A DNA stretch of 64,000 nt from Amanita rubescens (taxonomy: Eukaryota; Basidiomycota; Agaricomycetes; Agaricales; Amanitaceae). Positions 9,244 through 21,287 of this stretch are shown piece after piece; the first letter of the stretch is position 1; each line of letters begins with the position of its first letter. The stretch is taken from NCBI GenBank assembly GCA_015039365.1, contig WION01000011.1, forward strand, positions 1-64,000, read 5' to 3'. Under the pieces are notes generated by a model, which was not told where the DNA came from, made no database searches, and was given only the letters and a program-made list of their open reading frames with translations. A program made the translations under genes and the position numbers.

Positions 9244-12200
9244 TAGGGATTGGCTCGGGTTTGCCAAACCCGCGCGGGTCACGGGTACGGGTGCTTAGAG
9301 GGTACGGGTACGGGTCTACACTCTGTAGACCCGCAGTCAAACCCATACCCGCATCACGGGTTCGGGTAGAGCACAGGTACCCGCACCTATACCCGCTGAG
9401 TCCCATGTTTGGTACTAGTAATACTAGTATGGTACGGCCGCCGGGTGCTGATCACGGTATACAGTAATGCCGCCAATACTACTTTAGTCAGTCTGGCCAT
9501 TGCTACCGAGGCTAAATTAGTCTCTTCTGGTGTACGGAAGCGAGCGCGCGGTTAGCTGTTGTAACTAAAAAAGATTAGTGAGAATTGTGGTGAAACAAGC
9601 CCTTAGGAATGAATACGAACTTTAGTCTGAAACGCATGTTAGTGATCTTGAGTATGCCTTGGCAAAACGGTAACCGAGTTAGCAGGTCAGTTCCTGTGAA
9701 AGTATAAGAGATTAAAGGTCGTTCACGGTCTTTACTTGAGCATACCTTCGTTCAGACACCATGCTTCCAGACACCACCGGCAAACGCATCCCAAAGTTGA
9801 CGGAAAAGGCTAATGGTGCCATAGCCAGCTCCAGAAAACGCCCCCTGTCGTTGTCATCTCAGGAAGGGAATCACGATATCCCTAGACAGCGTGCACGTAC
9901 AGACAAAGATGCACCAGCGCCTGTCGACGCTTCGCCCACGACGACACCCCCCAACACCTCACTCGCAGCTACCCCTGTCAACCCTACACCTCATGCAGCT
10001 CCTGGCAACATAAGCGGTACCGACGAAACTGAACAACTTGAGGAAGTGGATGATACCAACAATGCAACAGGCACCTCCAATTGCCCTGTGCCCGTCGACG
10101 AGACACCTGAGGAAGAGCTTAGTGAGTTTATTTGAAGTCCTGCATAGCTGAAAATTGTATTAACTTCCGGTCGTATAGAACGTTTACAAAGGGAATGGCG
10201 CTCACCTGTATATGCGTTCTTCCAGCCGACTCCGAAAATCATTGAATTAAATGGACGCCGCGCCCACAAGTTCAAATGCAGTGGCCGAGGATGTAAGGCC
10301 ACAATACGCTGATTCCTGGATAAAAAAGATGCGTATTCTACCGGGAATATGCGAAAGCACGTTAAGGCGTGCTGGGGTACCGATGTGATGGCTGTAGCCG
10401 AGACTGCTAGGAATGTGGAGGACGTCCGTACGAAGATTGTTAAAGATATTCTGCGAAACGGGAACATTACGGTGGCATTCGAGCAAAAGAATCAAGTTAC
10501 GTACTCTCACCGCCAACACACGAAGGCCGAAATAAGGTATGACTTATCTCAATATTTCGTTGAGCGAATAATGACTCCAGGGTGGAAGGGCTGAAATGGT
10601 TCGTTGGGTTTGTGAAGACCTATGGCCCTTTCAGATCGTGAAAGACCGAGGCTTCCGATGCCTCATGAAAACAGGCCGCCCCGAGATTTATATACCTTCT
10701 CCGGAAACGATCTCTCGTGATGTTAGGCTTATCTATGCTCGTACTCGCGAGAGATTAGCTCAGATACTACAACAACATGAAGGAAAACTTAGTTTTTCAA
10801 CTGACGGATGGACTTCGCCAAACCATCGGCCGTTTGTAGCATTCATGGTCCACCTGGAGCATAAGGGTTCACCGCTAACATTACCACTCCAGATCGTTGA
10901 ACTTGCTCAAGTAAGTCAGCATCCATCACATCGCTGTGTCACTGTACTCACCGGATTTTGAGTCCCATACAGGCGTCAAACTTGCGACGGCTTTTGCGGC
11001 CGTTCTTGAGGAATTCAAGCTAACGGAGAAAATATTAGCGGTGACATGTGATAATGCTAGTAATAACGACGTTATGATCAAGGAGCTTACCGAGTTCGTT
11101 CCTGGGTTTGAAGGGGAAGTAGGTCATACGCGATGCTTCCTCCACGTCGTCAATCTAGTTGCCAAGTCGCTCATCCATCAATTTGATGTGCACAGTAGTG
11201 AGACGGAGGTCGATGAGCAGCAGCCCGAAGTTACAGATGAAGCCGATACAGAAGGCACTCCCTCTGATGACGTCGCCGACTCAGATGAATCCGAAGAAGA
11301 TACCACTGCCGATGACAATGATGGTTTTGTTGACGAGGTTGAGAAGTTGGGCGAGAGTGAGAAAGAGCTTCACATACATACAATAAGACCTGTAAAGGCC
11401 GTTCTCGTCAAGGTAAGCACACTGGCTGAAAACCTCATGTAACTTACCTTGGTCCTGATTCCTGACTCATCCCGCTAGCTCCAAAAGCTTTCCTTCAAGG
11501 TTATCAACTCTACGACGATTCTGTTACCCGCATGGAAACAAGTCCTGAAGGATATGAACAGTAAAGTGACCATCATACCGCGCGATGTTACAACGCGATG
11601 GAACTCAACTTATGATTTGCTCGATTATTGCTTAACGCATCGATCGGCCATTGATAGGATCACACAGAGGCGCGATCTAGGTCTCCGGAAGTTTGAGCTG
11701 ACAGACGAGGAGTGGAATCTTGCAGAGCAATTGCGCGATAGCCTGAAGGTGCGTTTTACTCCATATCTACACGGTACCATGCTGAGTCACACTGCCGCTA
11801 TCGCCGCATCTCTCTACTCACGCTGTCATTGAACCTGCGCCCTCCTTCCATCACTATCGTACATTGCTGCACCGCTGCTATCACAACTCACTGCTCCGTT
11901 GTCACTGTCATGACAGATTTTGAAAGATGCGACTCTTTTCTTTTCTCGTCCTATGCCTAATCTTGCCCGCGTGATCCCGGCGATGGATCATATTGACGAA
12001 ACATTTTCAACAGACTCTCTTGACGAGTTCAAAGATCCGGCAATACGTGCTGCGCTCTCAATCGCTAGGAAGACGCTGAACAGGTACTATGGATTAACTG
12101 ATAGCTCGGAGGTCTATCGGATTGCAATGGGTGAGTTAGGTTATAGCTCTCTGAGGCTTTTTCCGGGCTCAATTCTGTTATATGTAATAGTGTTACACCC

Positions 12201-13186
12201 CAGGCACAAGCTCACATACTTCCAAACTGCGCAGTGGAGCGACGAGTGGATCAAAACAGCCGAAGCCCTTGTTCGCGCTGAGTTTGAACGATCATACAAC
12301 CACGCCACGAACGACTCAGACTCGGACATTGAGATTATCGACGATGCCCAAGCTGGCTCCAAAAACATCAAGAAATCGAAGGTATGTGTTCCTCCTACAA
12401 CTCTCGTGTCATATTCATTCTAATTAACTGAATAGAATATATTTGACAATCTCCCTACTCTTGTAACCCCGGAACCCTCACGCGCATCCTCTGAGCTCGA
12501 TCGCTACCTCAGATTAGACATAGAGGATGTAGATAATGCCATTGCCTGGTGGCATGAGCGCCGCTCGCTCTATCCCAGGCTCTCGCGGATGGCACTGGAT
12601 TATTTAACAATTCCCCGTAAGTCTTATATTCTGTGGTCAACACTTATTCATAATTGAAACCCGCGTAACGTTTAGCAACGTCCATTGATGTCGAGCGCTT
12701 CTTTAGCCGTGGCCGACTGCTCCTTTCCCATACACGATCCCGACTCTCTGTCCATACGACGGCCGCTATTTTGTGTCTCGGACATTGGAGCCGTCACGAT
12801 CTAGTCAAAAACGAGGATGTACTCAAGGTGACCTCACTCCCAGAACATATTTCTGGCGAAAATACTATAGTACTTGACTAGCTGGCTGTTTTATTCACTT
12901 TCATTTGTTTCTATTCATCTTCTACTATACTTTACAGCTCACATTTAATAGTTAAATAGTTAATAATATACACAGTGGTTGTTTGCACGAGTACGGCCGC
13001 CGGGTACAACTTGAACTGGGTGACCCGCGCGGGTACGGGTACGGGTAGAGCTCGGGTACGGGTACGGGTCAGCCCAACTTGTACCCGCTACCAAACCCGT
13101 ACCCTGGCTGCGGGTGTGGGTATATTACAGGGTACGGGTGCGGGTATGCGCCTGGACACCCACGGGTAGACCCGTGCCAATGCCTA
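9244..13186 (+). mobile_element. Complete hAT-superfamily DNA transposon nested in the KDZ element
   Basis: The ends are TAGGGATTGG on the left and CCAATGCCTA on the right. Both are flanked by the 8-bp direct duplication CCAGCTAC (9236-9243 and 13187-13194), the hAT hallmark. Both subterminal regions (9250-9420 and 12990-13185) are dense in GGGTACGGGT words on both strands, as seen in many hAT elements. The single gene inside (9761-12881) encodes an apparently full-length hAT transposase. Removing the element and one duplication rejoins the open reading frame of the minus-strand KDZ accessory gene, which shows the insertion came after the KDZ element. Confidence 0.92.
9761..12881 (+). CDS. 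hAT family transposase
   Basis: Spliced plus-strand gene of many exons. The N-terminal exon (ATG 9761) is S/T/P-rich. The next encodes a BED-like zinc finger (CSGRGCKATIRRF with NMRKHVKACW). The RNase H-like catalytic region includes LSFSTDGWTS (first Asp), LAVTCDNASNND (second Asp) and HTRCFLHVVNLVAK. The hAT-conserved VTTRWNSTYDLL follows. The C-terminal dimerisation domain carries SELDRYL, WWHERRSLYPRLSRMALDYL and SIDVERFFSRGR, ending at TAG 12879-12881. Introns such as 12127-12192 have GT-AG ends and keep the frame. The intron near 10536-10594 needs a GGAAG acceptor to stay in frame. I saw no internal stop or frameshift that splicing does not explain, so the element may be competent. It cuts and pastes DNA, making 8-bp duplications. 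Confidence 0.9.
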
Positions 13187-15066
13187 CCAGCTACTACTGT
13201 AAGCATGGCAAACAAAACAAAAGATGTGGGCCCACCTCTGTCATTTGCACATGCCCATTGTTCAAATTTCCGCAGTAGGTTCCACGCCTCAATCTTGAGA
13301 ACGTCTGAAAAGAACTTCTCCATGTTTTCTGTCGCCGTCCAGCCCAGAATTCCCCTGTCGTCCACGTGCCCCCGAGTTGTGAATAAAAAGATGTGTGCAC
13401 CGGTCCGAGATGCGAGATTGTCGGCCTGTTATTCATTAGTGAGAAAAAACTCTGAAGACATGTCAGCTTACCTCCTGCGTCAAACGCTGCATGGTGCACC
13501 GCATGTCTTGCGCAGCGGAAATACTTGTCGCCCTCGCTCCTTTGTGCTTCAGCTCACGATGGTCTTCTAGCTGCTGTATAAGCTCGGTTTTCTCTTCCTC
13601 CGTTATTTCCTGCATTATCTCCTCAATATTAACCATGTTCTGAACTTCAATCATGCTCAGTCGGCTGCCCTCTTCCCGGCCTGCATACAGATCAATAAAA
13701 CGGGAATTACGATCTAGCGTGAGGACCACGAACCCTCGTTTAGCTCTTTTACTTTCTGGTGGATTATCGCATTCTTCAGGTTGGGTTTATGCGTCGATTT
13801 CAGAGTTGAAGATGCACATAGTAAGCTGTGGATGTACTCTTCCTTTTTCCTAAATCATCCTGCAAGCTCCTTGACCATCTTGTCACGTAGGTTATGAAAC
13901 GCTTTAACTTCTACTTGTAAGGCCTCGTTGTTCTCTTTAGCACGCTCGTATCTCATCTTGTCTGTCTGGCGTTCGGCGTGGGTCTTTTGACGATGATGGC
14001 GCTGGCGTACGGGTTGTATGAGTGTTGTTGGTTGACGTTTGGCCCACGTGCTCTGTACCGTGGCAGAGGCCGTGGGATTGGTAGTCTCGGCGTCATTTTC
14101 CAAGATTTCGCGTTCATGCCTAAGGCGGGTCCTATACAATGCAAGACGTTCATCGCCTGAATGGCCATCCTTTTTCAGGTAACATTATCAATATCATTTG
14201 CCGCCTGCACTTGTTGTGAGAATAACTTACTGGTGTGCCAGAGTCGTTCACGAAGGCCTGATCATCGCGGGATCTTGCGCTCACCATATCCACATTCCTT
14301 GACCGTTCGCGATCATATCCACGACCTTCACGTGCTCGATGCTGTTCAGCCGAAGCCACTGTCATTTGTTCAGCACCTGAAGATGCCGACATTCGTTTGA
14401 AGACAGAACCATCATTTTGCGGTGTAGCACCTGAAGATGCCGACATTCGTTTGAAGACAGAACCATCATTTTGCGGTGTAGCACTTGAAGCACTGAGTGC
14501 CGCAGCGCCCGAAGATCCCGACGGTTGAGCACTGAGTGCTGCAGCGCCCGAAGATCCCGACGGTTGTTCGAAGACAAAATCCTGTGTATGACTTGTGGGG
14601 GTATTGAGTGTTGCGGCACTGAATTACAATGTAAGGAATATATCACTAAGAAGAGCCAGTTGACTTACCTTGCATTCATATGGTAAACTTCATTAGTGAC
14701 CGCTTTCGACGCCTGTTTATCCCTTGGTTCATTTGCAGGATTATTAACGTAGTTTCTGAATAATTGATAAATCGAAGGAGGGGGTATTTCAGAACGAGTG
14801 GCATGTAGTCCGGACAGCGCAGGACTGGAGGTTATGGATGGGATGCCAAAGGTATGGATGCCCGAAGTTATCATAGGCCTTGCTAAGTTTTGACTGCAGA
14901 ATGCTCCCGTGTTCCCCTCAATATCCCCAGCCGACGATATCGCCCGACGTCGTTGCCGTGGGAATGGCTTGGACGCATTTGAGCCGCTTTGTCCATCGGT
15001 GAAGGGGTCCTCTGGAGGATCATTCTCGTTCCTCAGAGTCTGGCTCATCTGAGAGGGACGAGTCAT
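13187..15066 (-). pseudogene. KDZ accessory gene, 5' part (interrupted by hAT)
   Basis: Minus-strand multi-exon gene starting at ATG 15066. The order is: a Ser/Pro-rich N-terminus (to about 14670); exons with internal in-frame duplications (about 14350-14580, giving repeated SSGAAALSA and GSVFKRMSASSG); a charged helical segment rich in R, E and K (13855-14139, coiled-coil-like); then FVVLTLDRNSRFIDLYAGRE, EEIMQEITEEEKTELIQQLE and AQDMRCTMQRL. Further on, GILGWTATENMEKFFSDVLK leads to MLTVVAG at the hAT target site. Across the hAT the frame continues at 9243 with QKDSWQGLRTQCG. I recall this as an uncharacterised protein family of mushroom genomes; a role in transposition is inferred only from its place inside the KDZ element. 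It is divergent from the RNase H1-N gene, about 130 bp away. Confidence 0.6.
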
Positions 15067-15198
15067 GAGCGGAGGAGAATTTTGACTGCCACCTCAGGAA
15101 AAGGTTTTGCAAGTTAGCGCATGGGCGTGAGAAATTGAACATTAAACAACACGTTGCGTTGCTTTCTTCCCCCATTCCTTCTCACCCTCTCCTACTAT

Positions 15199-16146
15199 AT
15201 GGCAACTCGTGAGTGCCCTCCTCCTTATGTTGACAATTATTTACTAAAGATTGTAGGTTCTAGTTCGGCCAGGTATTTTACAGTACGACCTGTTCCCGTC
15301 GCACGCACATTGAATTCGGGTGGGCACCATTCATACTATTTTCACAATCATCTTCTCATCGATCACAGGATCCCCGCGTCGTTCAGTCAGGGACCATAGC
15401 GCGAGTGCTGTTCCCGCTGCAACCACGGTGGATTCGGCCGACACTCTCGCTTCGACGATGGAAACCCTGTCCATATCAGACCGAGTTCAACACCTCCTCC
15501 TAGAGTACTTAGGGAATGCTTCCCGCAATCAAGCAGGCCGATATTGGTGCTACGTAGTCTATCGTGGCCGTGTTACTGGAGTCTTTGATAACTGGTGCGC
15601 TCATTTCCGTTTTTACTAGAGTAGCCTGCAATGACCGGGAATATCAACAGGTTTGAGGCTCATGAGTCGGTAAACGGCTTGTCCGGCAATGTGTACAAGG
15701 GTTTCTGCTCCCGCGGTGAGGGTCAGGCTTCATACGACGCTTGGCTCGCATTTCTTGAACGCCGGATGCGCCAGGCTGCAGAGTACTCTGGGACAACTAC
15801 CACCGCCTCGTACATCCCAGTTTCTGAGCCCCAGGCACCAGCGCCGGCTCCTAATACTATGTCTACCATTGCGCCGTACCCGTCCGAAGAGGAAGAGTCT
15901 GATTTAAGCCGGTCAAGCAGCCTGACGCTGTCGGACGATATATCACTCTTAAACCTGGCGGCACTACCTCGATATTATTTAGTCCTACACGGAGAGCGCC
16001 CTGGTGTCTACCCGACGCTGTATGCATCTTACTTAACCACTAGTATTGAAATGCTAATCAAGTCAAAAATTGCAGGCTGGCCGCAGGCGCTGCGTTGGGC
16101 AATGCTCCAGATGGTCTCATTCGACGAGTATTGGCAGATGAATTGA
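15199..16146 (+). CDS. RNase H1 N-terminal (viroplasmin/hybrid-binding) domain protein
   Basis: Predicted exons: 15199-15208, 15257-15319, 15369 to about 15594, then to 16146. The sequence GRYWCYVVYRGRVTGVFDNW followed, after an intron near 15595-15630, by VNGLSGNVYKGFCSRGEG matches the RNase H1 N-terminal domain (PF01693 type). That small fold binds RNA/DNA hybrids or dsRNA. A second related stretch, YYLVLHGERPGVYPTLYASYL, lies near the C-terminus (about 15975-16040) and may be a second, degenerate copy. There is no RNase H catalytic domain. The junction at 15595-15660 is ambiguous. The gene lies inside the KDZ transposon between the accessory gene and the transposase. A role in handling nucleic-acid intermediates is only an inference. 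Confidence 0.65.
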
Positions 16147-16357
16147 GCACTTACCAACAATTCGCGAGGTTCGCCGAATCGCGCCAGGTGTTTGCCGTGT
16201 GACCTGTCTATTCATAAACGTAGTTCGTAGCTAAACGTAGAGTTTGTTTTACAATAAATGTCACCGTTGTCGCATCATGTGTTAGGTACAAGACAAACAA
16301 GTGTGATTGTAATAGCAGGAATTAAAGAACTACCATACAGGAAGTACTGGAAAGCGG

Positions 16358-16650
16358 TGGGATAACTCCTTGAAAGTAACTAGGATATGAGGATTGACAT
16401 GAATTCAAGGCATGGAAAATAGTGAATAAGATGTCGGGACGATTGACGTGTGGGGCAAATGATAGACGAATTACAGAGCTCACGGGTGACGAATGATCGA
16501 CGTGGGATAACTCCTTGAAAGTAACTAGGATATGAGGATTGACATGAATTCAAGGCATGGAAAATAGTGAATAAGATGTCGGGATGATTGACGTGTGGGG
16601 CGAATGATAGATGAATTACAGAGCTCGCGGGTGATGAATGATTGACTCGA
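16358..16650. repeat. ~146 bp tandem duplication
   Basis: Two nearly identical units begin GGGATAACTCCTTGAAAGTA and contain AGATGTCGGGACGATTGACG, with a few substitutions between them. They lie within the KDZ element upstream of the transposase; no coding content. Confidence 0.85.
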
Positions 16651-16659
16651 ATGTCTAAT

Positions 16660-17040
16660 GCCGCCCGCGTGGCAATGTCATGTCCCGACATGGATCACAA
16701 CCGACTATTGACGTCCTTACACTTGAATTGCACGTGTTCTGGTTCTGCGATCTGTGTAACGAGAGACGATCTCATGAGGACTTGAGGTCCTAAGCATGCG
16801 GATGTACTAATATTGCCACTGGCGTGGCAATGTTAAGTCCCGACATGGATCGCAACCATGCCATTGACGTCCTTCCACTCGAATTGCAAGCTCTCTGGTT
16901 CTTCGATCCGTCTAACGAGAAGCAATCATAAGACAAGTCCTGAGCACGCGAATGTACTAGATCACTGGACATACCGATGGGACAACTTTGAGTAGTAGCG
17001 TGCACGAGCTTGTTCACTTTCTGTGCGAAAAACACCTGCG
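16660..17040. repeat. Two diverged ~155 bp direct repeats upstream of the transposase
   Basis: Units share GTCCCGACATGGATC, ATTGACGTCCTTCCAC-like and GAGCACGCGAATGTACTA-like words. They occupy the region between the RNase H1-N gene and the transposase gene and may be regulatory or simply satellite-like. Nothing coding is seen from 16147 to 17377. Confidence 0.6.
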
Positions 17041-17377
17041 ATCTACGTAACTATGTTCAATAATAAGTTGTATATGCTGGTAGTCTTACCTCAGAAACAG
17101 TTCTAAGCACGCAATGATAAAGAAATGTAGGATGGATATGACGATTATGACGATGTTGGCAATGTTAGCGTACGCGGGGCTTGTCGTTGGCAATGTTGGC
17201 GTGTGCAGGGCTTGTCTCACTTTCTGAACTTTCTGAACTTATATCGGTTGTAATCAAGACCAAGTCCGTATATGTCTACAGTGGTGAATGGGGAGATAAG
17301 ATATTGCACCAGTGTCACACATGTGACAACCTGCCGCACAGCCTCGCCTGCCAGCTCACCGCACAGCTTCGCCTGCC

Positions 17378-20300
17378 ATGAAGAAGGGTACTACCTCTTC
17401 CAAAAAGTACCATAACTATGGTCATGGCGGGATAAAATATGGCCAGGCGGTGGGACGCAAACAAGTTGAAGAAGAACTGGCCAAAAAGCAAGCCCAACGG
17501 ATACAATGCCAATCAGGTGAGCACTGCGAGCGGTGCTTCTCTTATTCACTATTTAAAATGTTTTAATAGAACCCCTCAAGGCCAATGCAGGTAGTGCTTT
17601 TCGTAATGCGCTCGGGATGGAAGTGGACGACTTCATGGACATGGACGATCTCGACCCTCCCACAGCTGAAGATGTTCTTCATGGAACGCATGCCATAGAA
17701 CTCAGTCATGCTGGTGGAGAATTTTTTGAGTTGATAAGTGAAGATATGAAAAAGTCAAGGTAGTATGTGATTTTGATCGGAGACCATGCTTTCGCTGATA
17801 TTGTGCCAGGCGTCGTTCGCGGAAGGATGCAAGTAACAGGCGGGATAGAACAGAAAGACGTATTTCTGGATTTTCAGCGCAAATGTCTGCAATCGTAGAT
17901 GCCTATGAGCAATGGAGCTACCGGATGAAAGAAGAGGGCAATCCTGACACCGTTTCTCCACCGTTTGCTGAAGAGCCGGAAGGATTTGAGAACATTATAC
18001 TATTCGACACGCATAGTAAGTTTTCGACCTTTTTATGTCCCATTTTTAATGCTGATTTATCCTAGGAACGTACAATACTCAATACTCGATGTTGCGCAGC
18101 GACCCATTCGTCGCCGCTGCTTTAGTCCGTCAAGGGATGATCCCATGCGCTCCATTTGGCCCTTCGTATGCGGTTTCGACTCATTTGCTTGAGTTATACC
18201 GAAATTTGTTCTGCCGTTGCCCTCATCTCGCACGTCAATCGTTTATAAAAGGGCTAATGGATATGCAGGGGGTGTGTTATTCGTTATTCGTTTTGCAGCC
18301 GAGCCAAAAACTGACATCACATTAGCTACCCTACAAACCATATTATAACACTGTTTTCTCGATTACCCTCGATTTATACCTGGATGTGCTTGAAAAAGTT
18401 CGACATAGAGTTTTAGCGACCTTACAGCGTGATCAGCCATTATGGCGCATGAAGAACACATGTCCTGCATGTTCATATCGGCTCCATGACGAGAAAGACC
18501 TGAAGCTGAAGATCTTAATAGCAATGGACGGCAACAACTCGTTGAAGCGCTTACGAAGAGATGGCGGGGCAAAAGATGAAACAGATGTGCGATTGAGTCG
18601 ATGCGCCCTTCCAGATTCACGGACTGCCCCCGGAGATTATTACGTAACGCGCGCGGAAGTTGATGAATGGGAAAAAAATGTTATTAAGAAAAACCCAAGA
18701 CTGGAATCCGTAAGTCTTTGGCAATCTTATTGTTTTCTATTTACCGTACATTAAAATTTGGCCTATAGAACGGTGGCGAGAACACCGGCTGTTCAAGCAG
18801 ATGGAGCAACATGAAGGACGAAGTAACCTCCCGCATGTGGGGGACCTTCGACGAAACAGGAATCTTTCTGGCGCTATGTCGCCATAGCTTTGTTTTACTA
18901 GCGGCCGACATGGTCAAGAGCGGCGAACTGTGAGGAAGCACCCAATTTTGTTTCTTTTTTCATGCTAATGATCGACATAGTGCCAAATACCCGTTAGCGA
19001 TCACCAATCTTCTCCTTCAGGCATTTGGCCGTGACGTTGGCATCGGCTATGACATCGGGTGCCAGTTTTTGAAGACGGTCAAGAATAGCCCACTAGGCAA
19101 CTTGGCTTCTGAACTCAATTTCCAATCACTTGTGGGATCTTTCCATGGACATGCACACGAGCGGCTTTGTCAGATATCCTATTTGGCGACGTACGTCGAA
19201 GGCCTAGGCCTAGAAGACTTGGAGGGTTGCGAGCGTTTTTTCTCAAAGTCAAACGCGCTTGCAGCGTCGATTCGCTATGCAAGCACTTTCCACTGGCAGC
19301 AAGCTATTGTTCAATATATGCGACACATGGACAATTACGAGACGTATGCTAATTTAAGTAAGTTGAGCTTTTCTAAATTCACTCGTCTCTAAGCGACCGT
19401 TGCAGGCAAGTTTCTTGTGGACAACTACAAGCAAGCCTTAGACATCTTACAATCTGAAGTTCTTTTGTTAGAAATGATGGAAAAACGTGGAATAACAGAC
19501 CCGGCGATCTTCCGGACGTGGCTAGACGAGGAAAAGTCATATTTGAGCGGGTTACGGTCAGAGCCACCCCAAGAGACTCTCGAGATCGATTACTACGAGA
19601 GTCTTGTCCGACTACAAAAATCCCAGTAGGTGCTCTTTGATTTCCATGATAACATTCCGACTAACTAAAACTTTCAGAGATGAACTCAATAAAGAGGACA
19701 TTTTCTACAACTTGTCGCCCGCCACTATCAATGCACGCAATTACACAAATTCCATTGAAACCAAGCGTCGTCATGCCATTGAGCAACGTGACAACTGCCT
19801 CAAGCGCGTTCATGAGCTCGAACTGAAACTGGGAATAGCGCAGAGATGGGTACCCGGCTCGGCAGAGTGGAACGCTGCCGCAGCAAAGACTGTTCTTCGC
19901 GAGTATCGAAAAGCCGTTGATAATCTCGAGGGTTTGGTTGTATCTCGGCTTTTTGAACTTTCGAATCTGAATAAGTCCCAGATTTGTGAGTTTCACATAA
20001 TAAATTTCGTTCGATTAGGTCTAATAACATACATCATCAGGTTATAAGCTACGACGGCATATTGCGAAGGCTCTTCAAGCGAGGTCAAAAGCCATCAAGA
20101 CAGCACTCGAAAAGTATAATATGGTTGCAGCCGCTCGTAAACCTCCCGCGCCCATTCTCACCTGGGACGATGTTGTCGACTACGCGTTCCTCGCTGACTT
20201 TGACCTTCTCCGTGATACGAGGGAGGATGTTTGTTCAAAACCGTGGGCTTTGCAAGTGAATAGGGTTCTCCGGGACCAATACTTCAGGATAGAACGTGCT

Positions 20301-20740
20301 TGGGAAGAGATTGACAGACTAAACATCGAGATCCGCCGCTTGATTACTTACATCGCCGACGAGACCGTTTTCTTAAAGACGAAAGAAGAATCTCTGGCAG
20401 GAAGCAATCCGTGTCTAGCACATCAAATTTCTCTTTACCGTCTAGAGAGAGGCAGAGCAAATGCTACGCACACGCAGCGTTTTGCCAAATTGGCCAAGCT
20501 GCCTGGCTTTGCAGGCCAGGTAAAACCTGGACAAAGCATACAATTGCCTCCCGCGAATGTGAAAATATGTGAAGAACGTGTCAACGTAGCAGATACCGAG
20601 GAAGAGAACTTGAAGGCTATGATGTTGATGAAGAGGAGGAAGACGACGACGATGACGATGTGGAAGAAGAGGAGGAGGCTTATGACATGGCGTATGAACT
20701 CCTCAAAGTATCGTCTGACGAATATGCGGACAAGTTGTAA
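17378..20740 (+). CDS. KDZ transposase (CxC-associated type)
   Basis: Ten exons follow with consistent phase: 17378-17516, 17570-17759, 17810-18015, 18066-18271, 18326-18709, 18769-18929, 18981-19357, 19406-19625, 19678-19985 and 20041 to about 20740. The protein (roughly 900 aa) shows features known from basidiomycete KDZ transposases: an N-terminal leader, PYYNTVFSITLDLYLDVL, a Cys pair in CPACSYRL, LIAMDGNNSLKR, TGIFLALCRHSFVLLAADMV, VGIGYDIGCQF and SFHGHAHERLCQ, then a long helical C-terminal region with NLSPATINARNYTN and WVPGSAEWNAAA. The Asp in AMDGNN and the Asp in YDIGCQ are likely catalytic, by family analogy. The acidic tail (ending at TAA 20738-20740) is in a different frame from the preceding exon, so there is a one-base shift or an unseen small intron near 20570-20640. 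The N-terminal zinc-chelating region is short. Confidence 0.88.
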
Positions 20741-20754
20741 AGAACGGCCTTTCT

Positions 20755-21082
20755 CATACACCTATATTGCGTATACAGTGGTTCCGAGCACGCCGGAACC
20801 ATTTTTGGATGTGTTACATAAGACAAGTCATGCGGATCTTCTTCTCATACATGTATACCACTATAAAATGTGTAACTAATTGACTCTGATGTCTTGGATA
20901 CTGCAGTGGATGTGTTTCATAGGCTGAGTCATGACTGGGTTGGAGAAATAATGTGAAGTTCCGCTATATATTTAATGGAATTATTGGAAGTGTGCTGAGA
21001 GGCTGAAATGCTCGCTAATTAGCTCTGGACACTCGATCGGTGTCCTCGGCTAATTGGGCAGTTTTTGCCGGCTTAACAGGTG
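20755..21082 (-). repeat. KDZ right terminal inverted repeat
   Basis: Reverse complement of the left end (8217-8560). It ends at 21082, directly followed by the target-duplication word TATGAATG. Confidence 0.88.
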
Positions 21083-21285
21083 TATGAATGTCGCTAAATA
21101 AAAATTCAAGACTTAAGTAAGGACTCGGGGGGCTTACGGTGATATCTCGCGTCGCTTCCCCTAACGTACACTTTCCATGTGAATATGCCTACGTTGGGAG
21201 GACTTTGGAACTGAATCTTGTATGCTCTGTAATCATGTTCAAGTGGTGCTTCGTCGGCATCGGCGTGGGGTAATCGAGCTTTGGG
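21083..21285 (-). pseudogene. SEC63: SEC63-like gene remnant, middle piece
   Basis: Minus-strand reading gives VPKARLPHADADEAPLEHDY, then RAYKIQFQSPPNVGIFTWKVY, the conserved end of the Sec63 domain. After KVYV the expected short VSDTxV segment is missing, and the sequence resumes with GEATRDIT before a GTAAGC donor. A TTTAG acceptor near 21095 leads into the KDZ target site, where DIHK continues to MKIEEAPVS on the far side (8209). The upstream edge abuts the TA duplication of the mariner-like element; reading continues at 22833. The internal loss and the two insertions make this a dead gene. Confidence 0.8.
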
Positions 21286-21287
21286 TA

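Larger units (their letters stand above)
8210..21082. mobile_element. KDZ (Kyakuja-Dileera-Zisupton) DNA transposon, 12.9 kb
   Basis: Inverted termini of about 330 bp bound the element. Both outer ends read CACCTGTTAAGCCGGCAAAA in opposite orientation, at 8217 and ending at 21082. The 8-bp word TATGAATG occurs at 8202-8209 and 21083-21090 and is the likely target duplication; 8 bp is the size known for Zisupton/KDZ elements. Seven bases (CTGCATG) separate the left duplication from the left inverted repeat, with no counterpart on the right. Genes inside: a large minus-strand accessory gene (8585-15066, interrupted by a hAT), a plus-strand RNase H1-N gene (15199-16146) and the plus-strand KDZ transposase (17378-20740). 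It inserted into a SEC63-like gene. Confidence 0.88.

Noticed and set aside
16660..17040. Possible CRISPR-like regular repeats upstream of the KDZ transposase
   Set aside because: Units are long (~150 bp), few and diverged, in a eukaryotic context; simple direct repeats.
20600..20879. Lys/Arg/Met-rich continuation of the KDZ transposase frame
   Set aside because: The same DNA read one base over gives a highly acidic tail with a sensible stop, which is the usual composition at this place; the basic version is an off-frame artefact.
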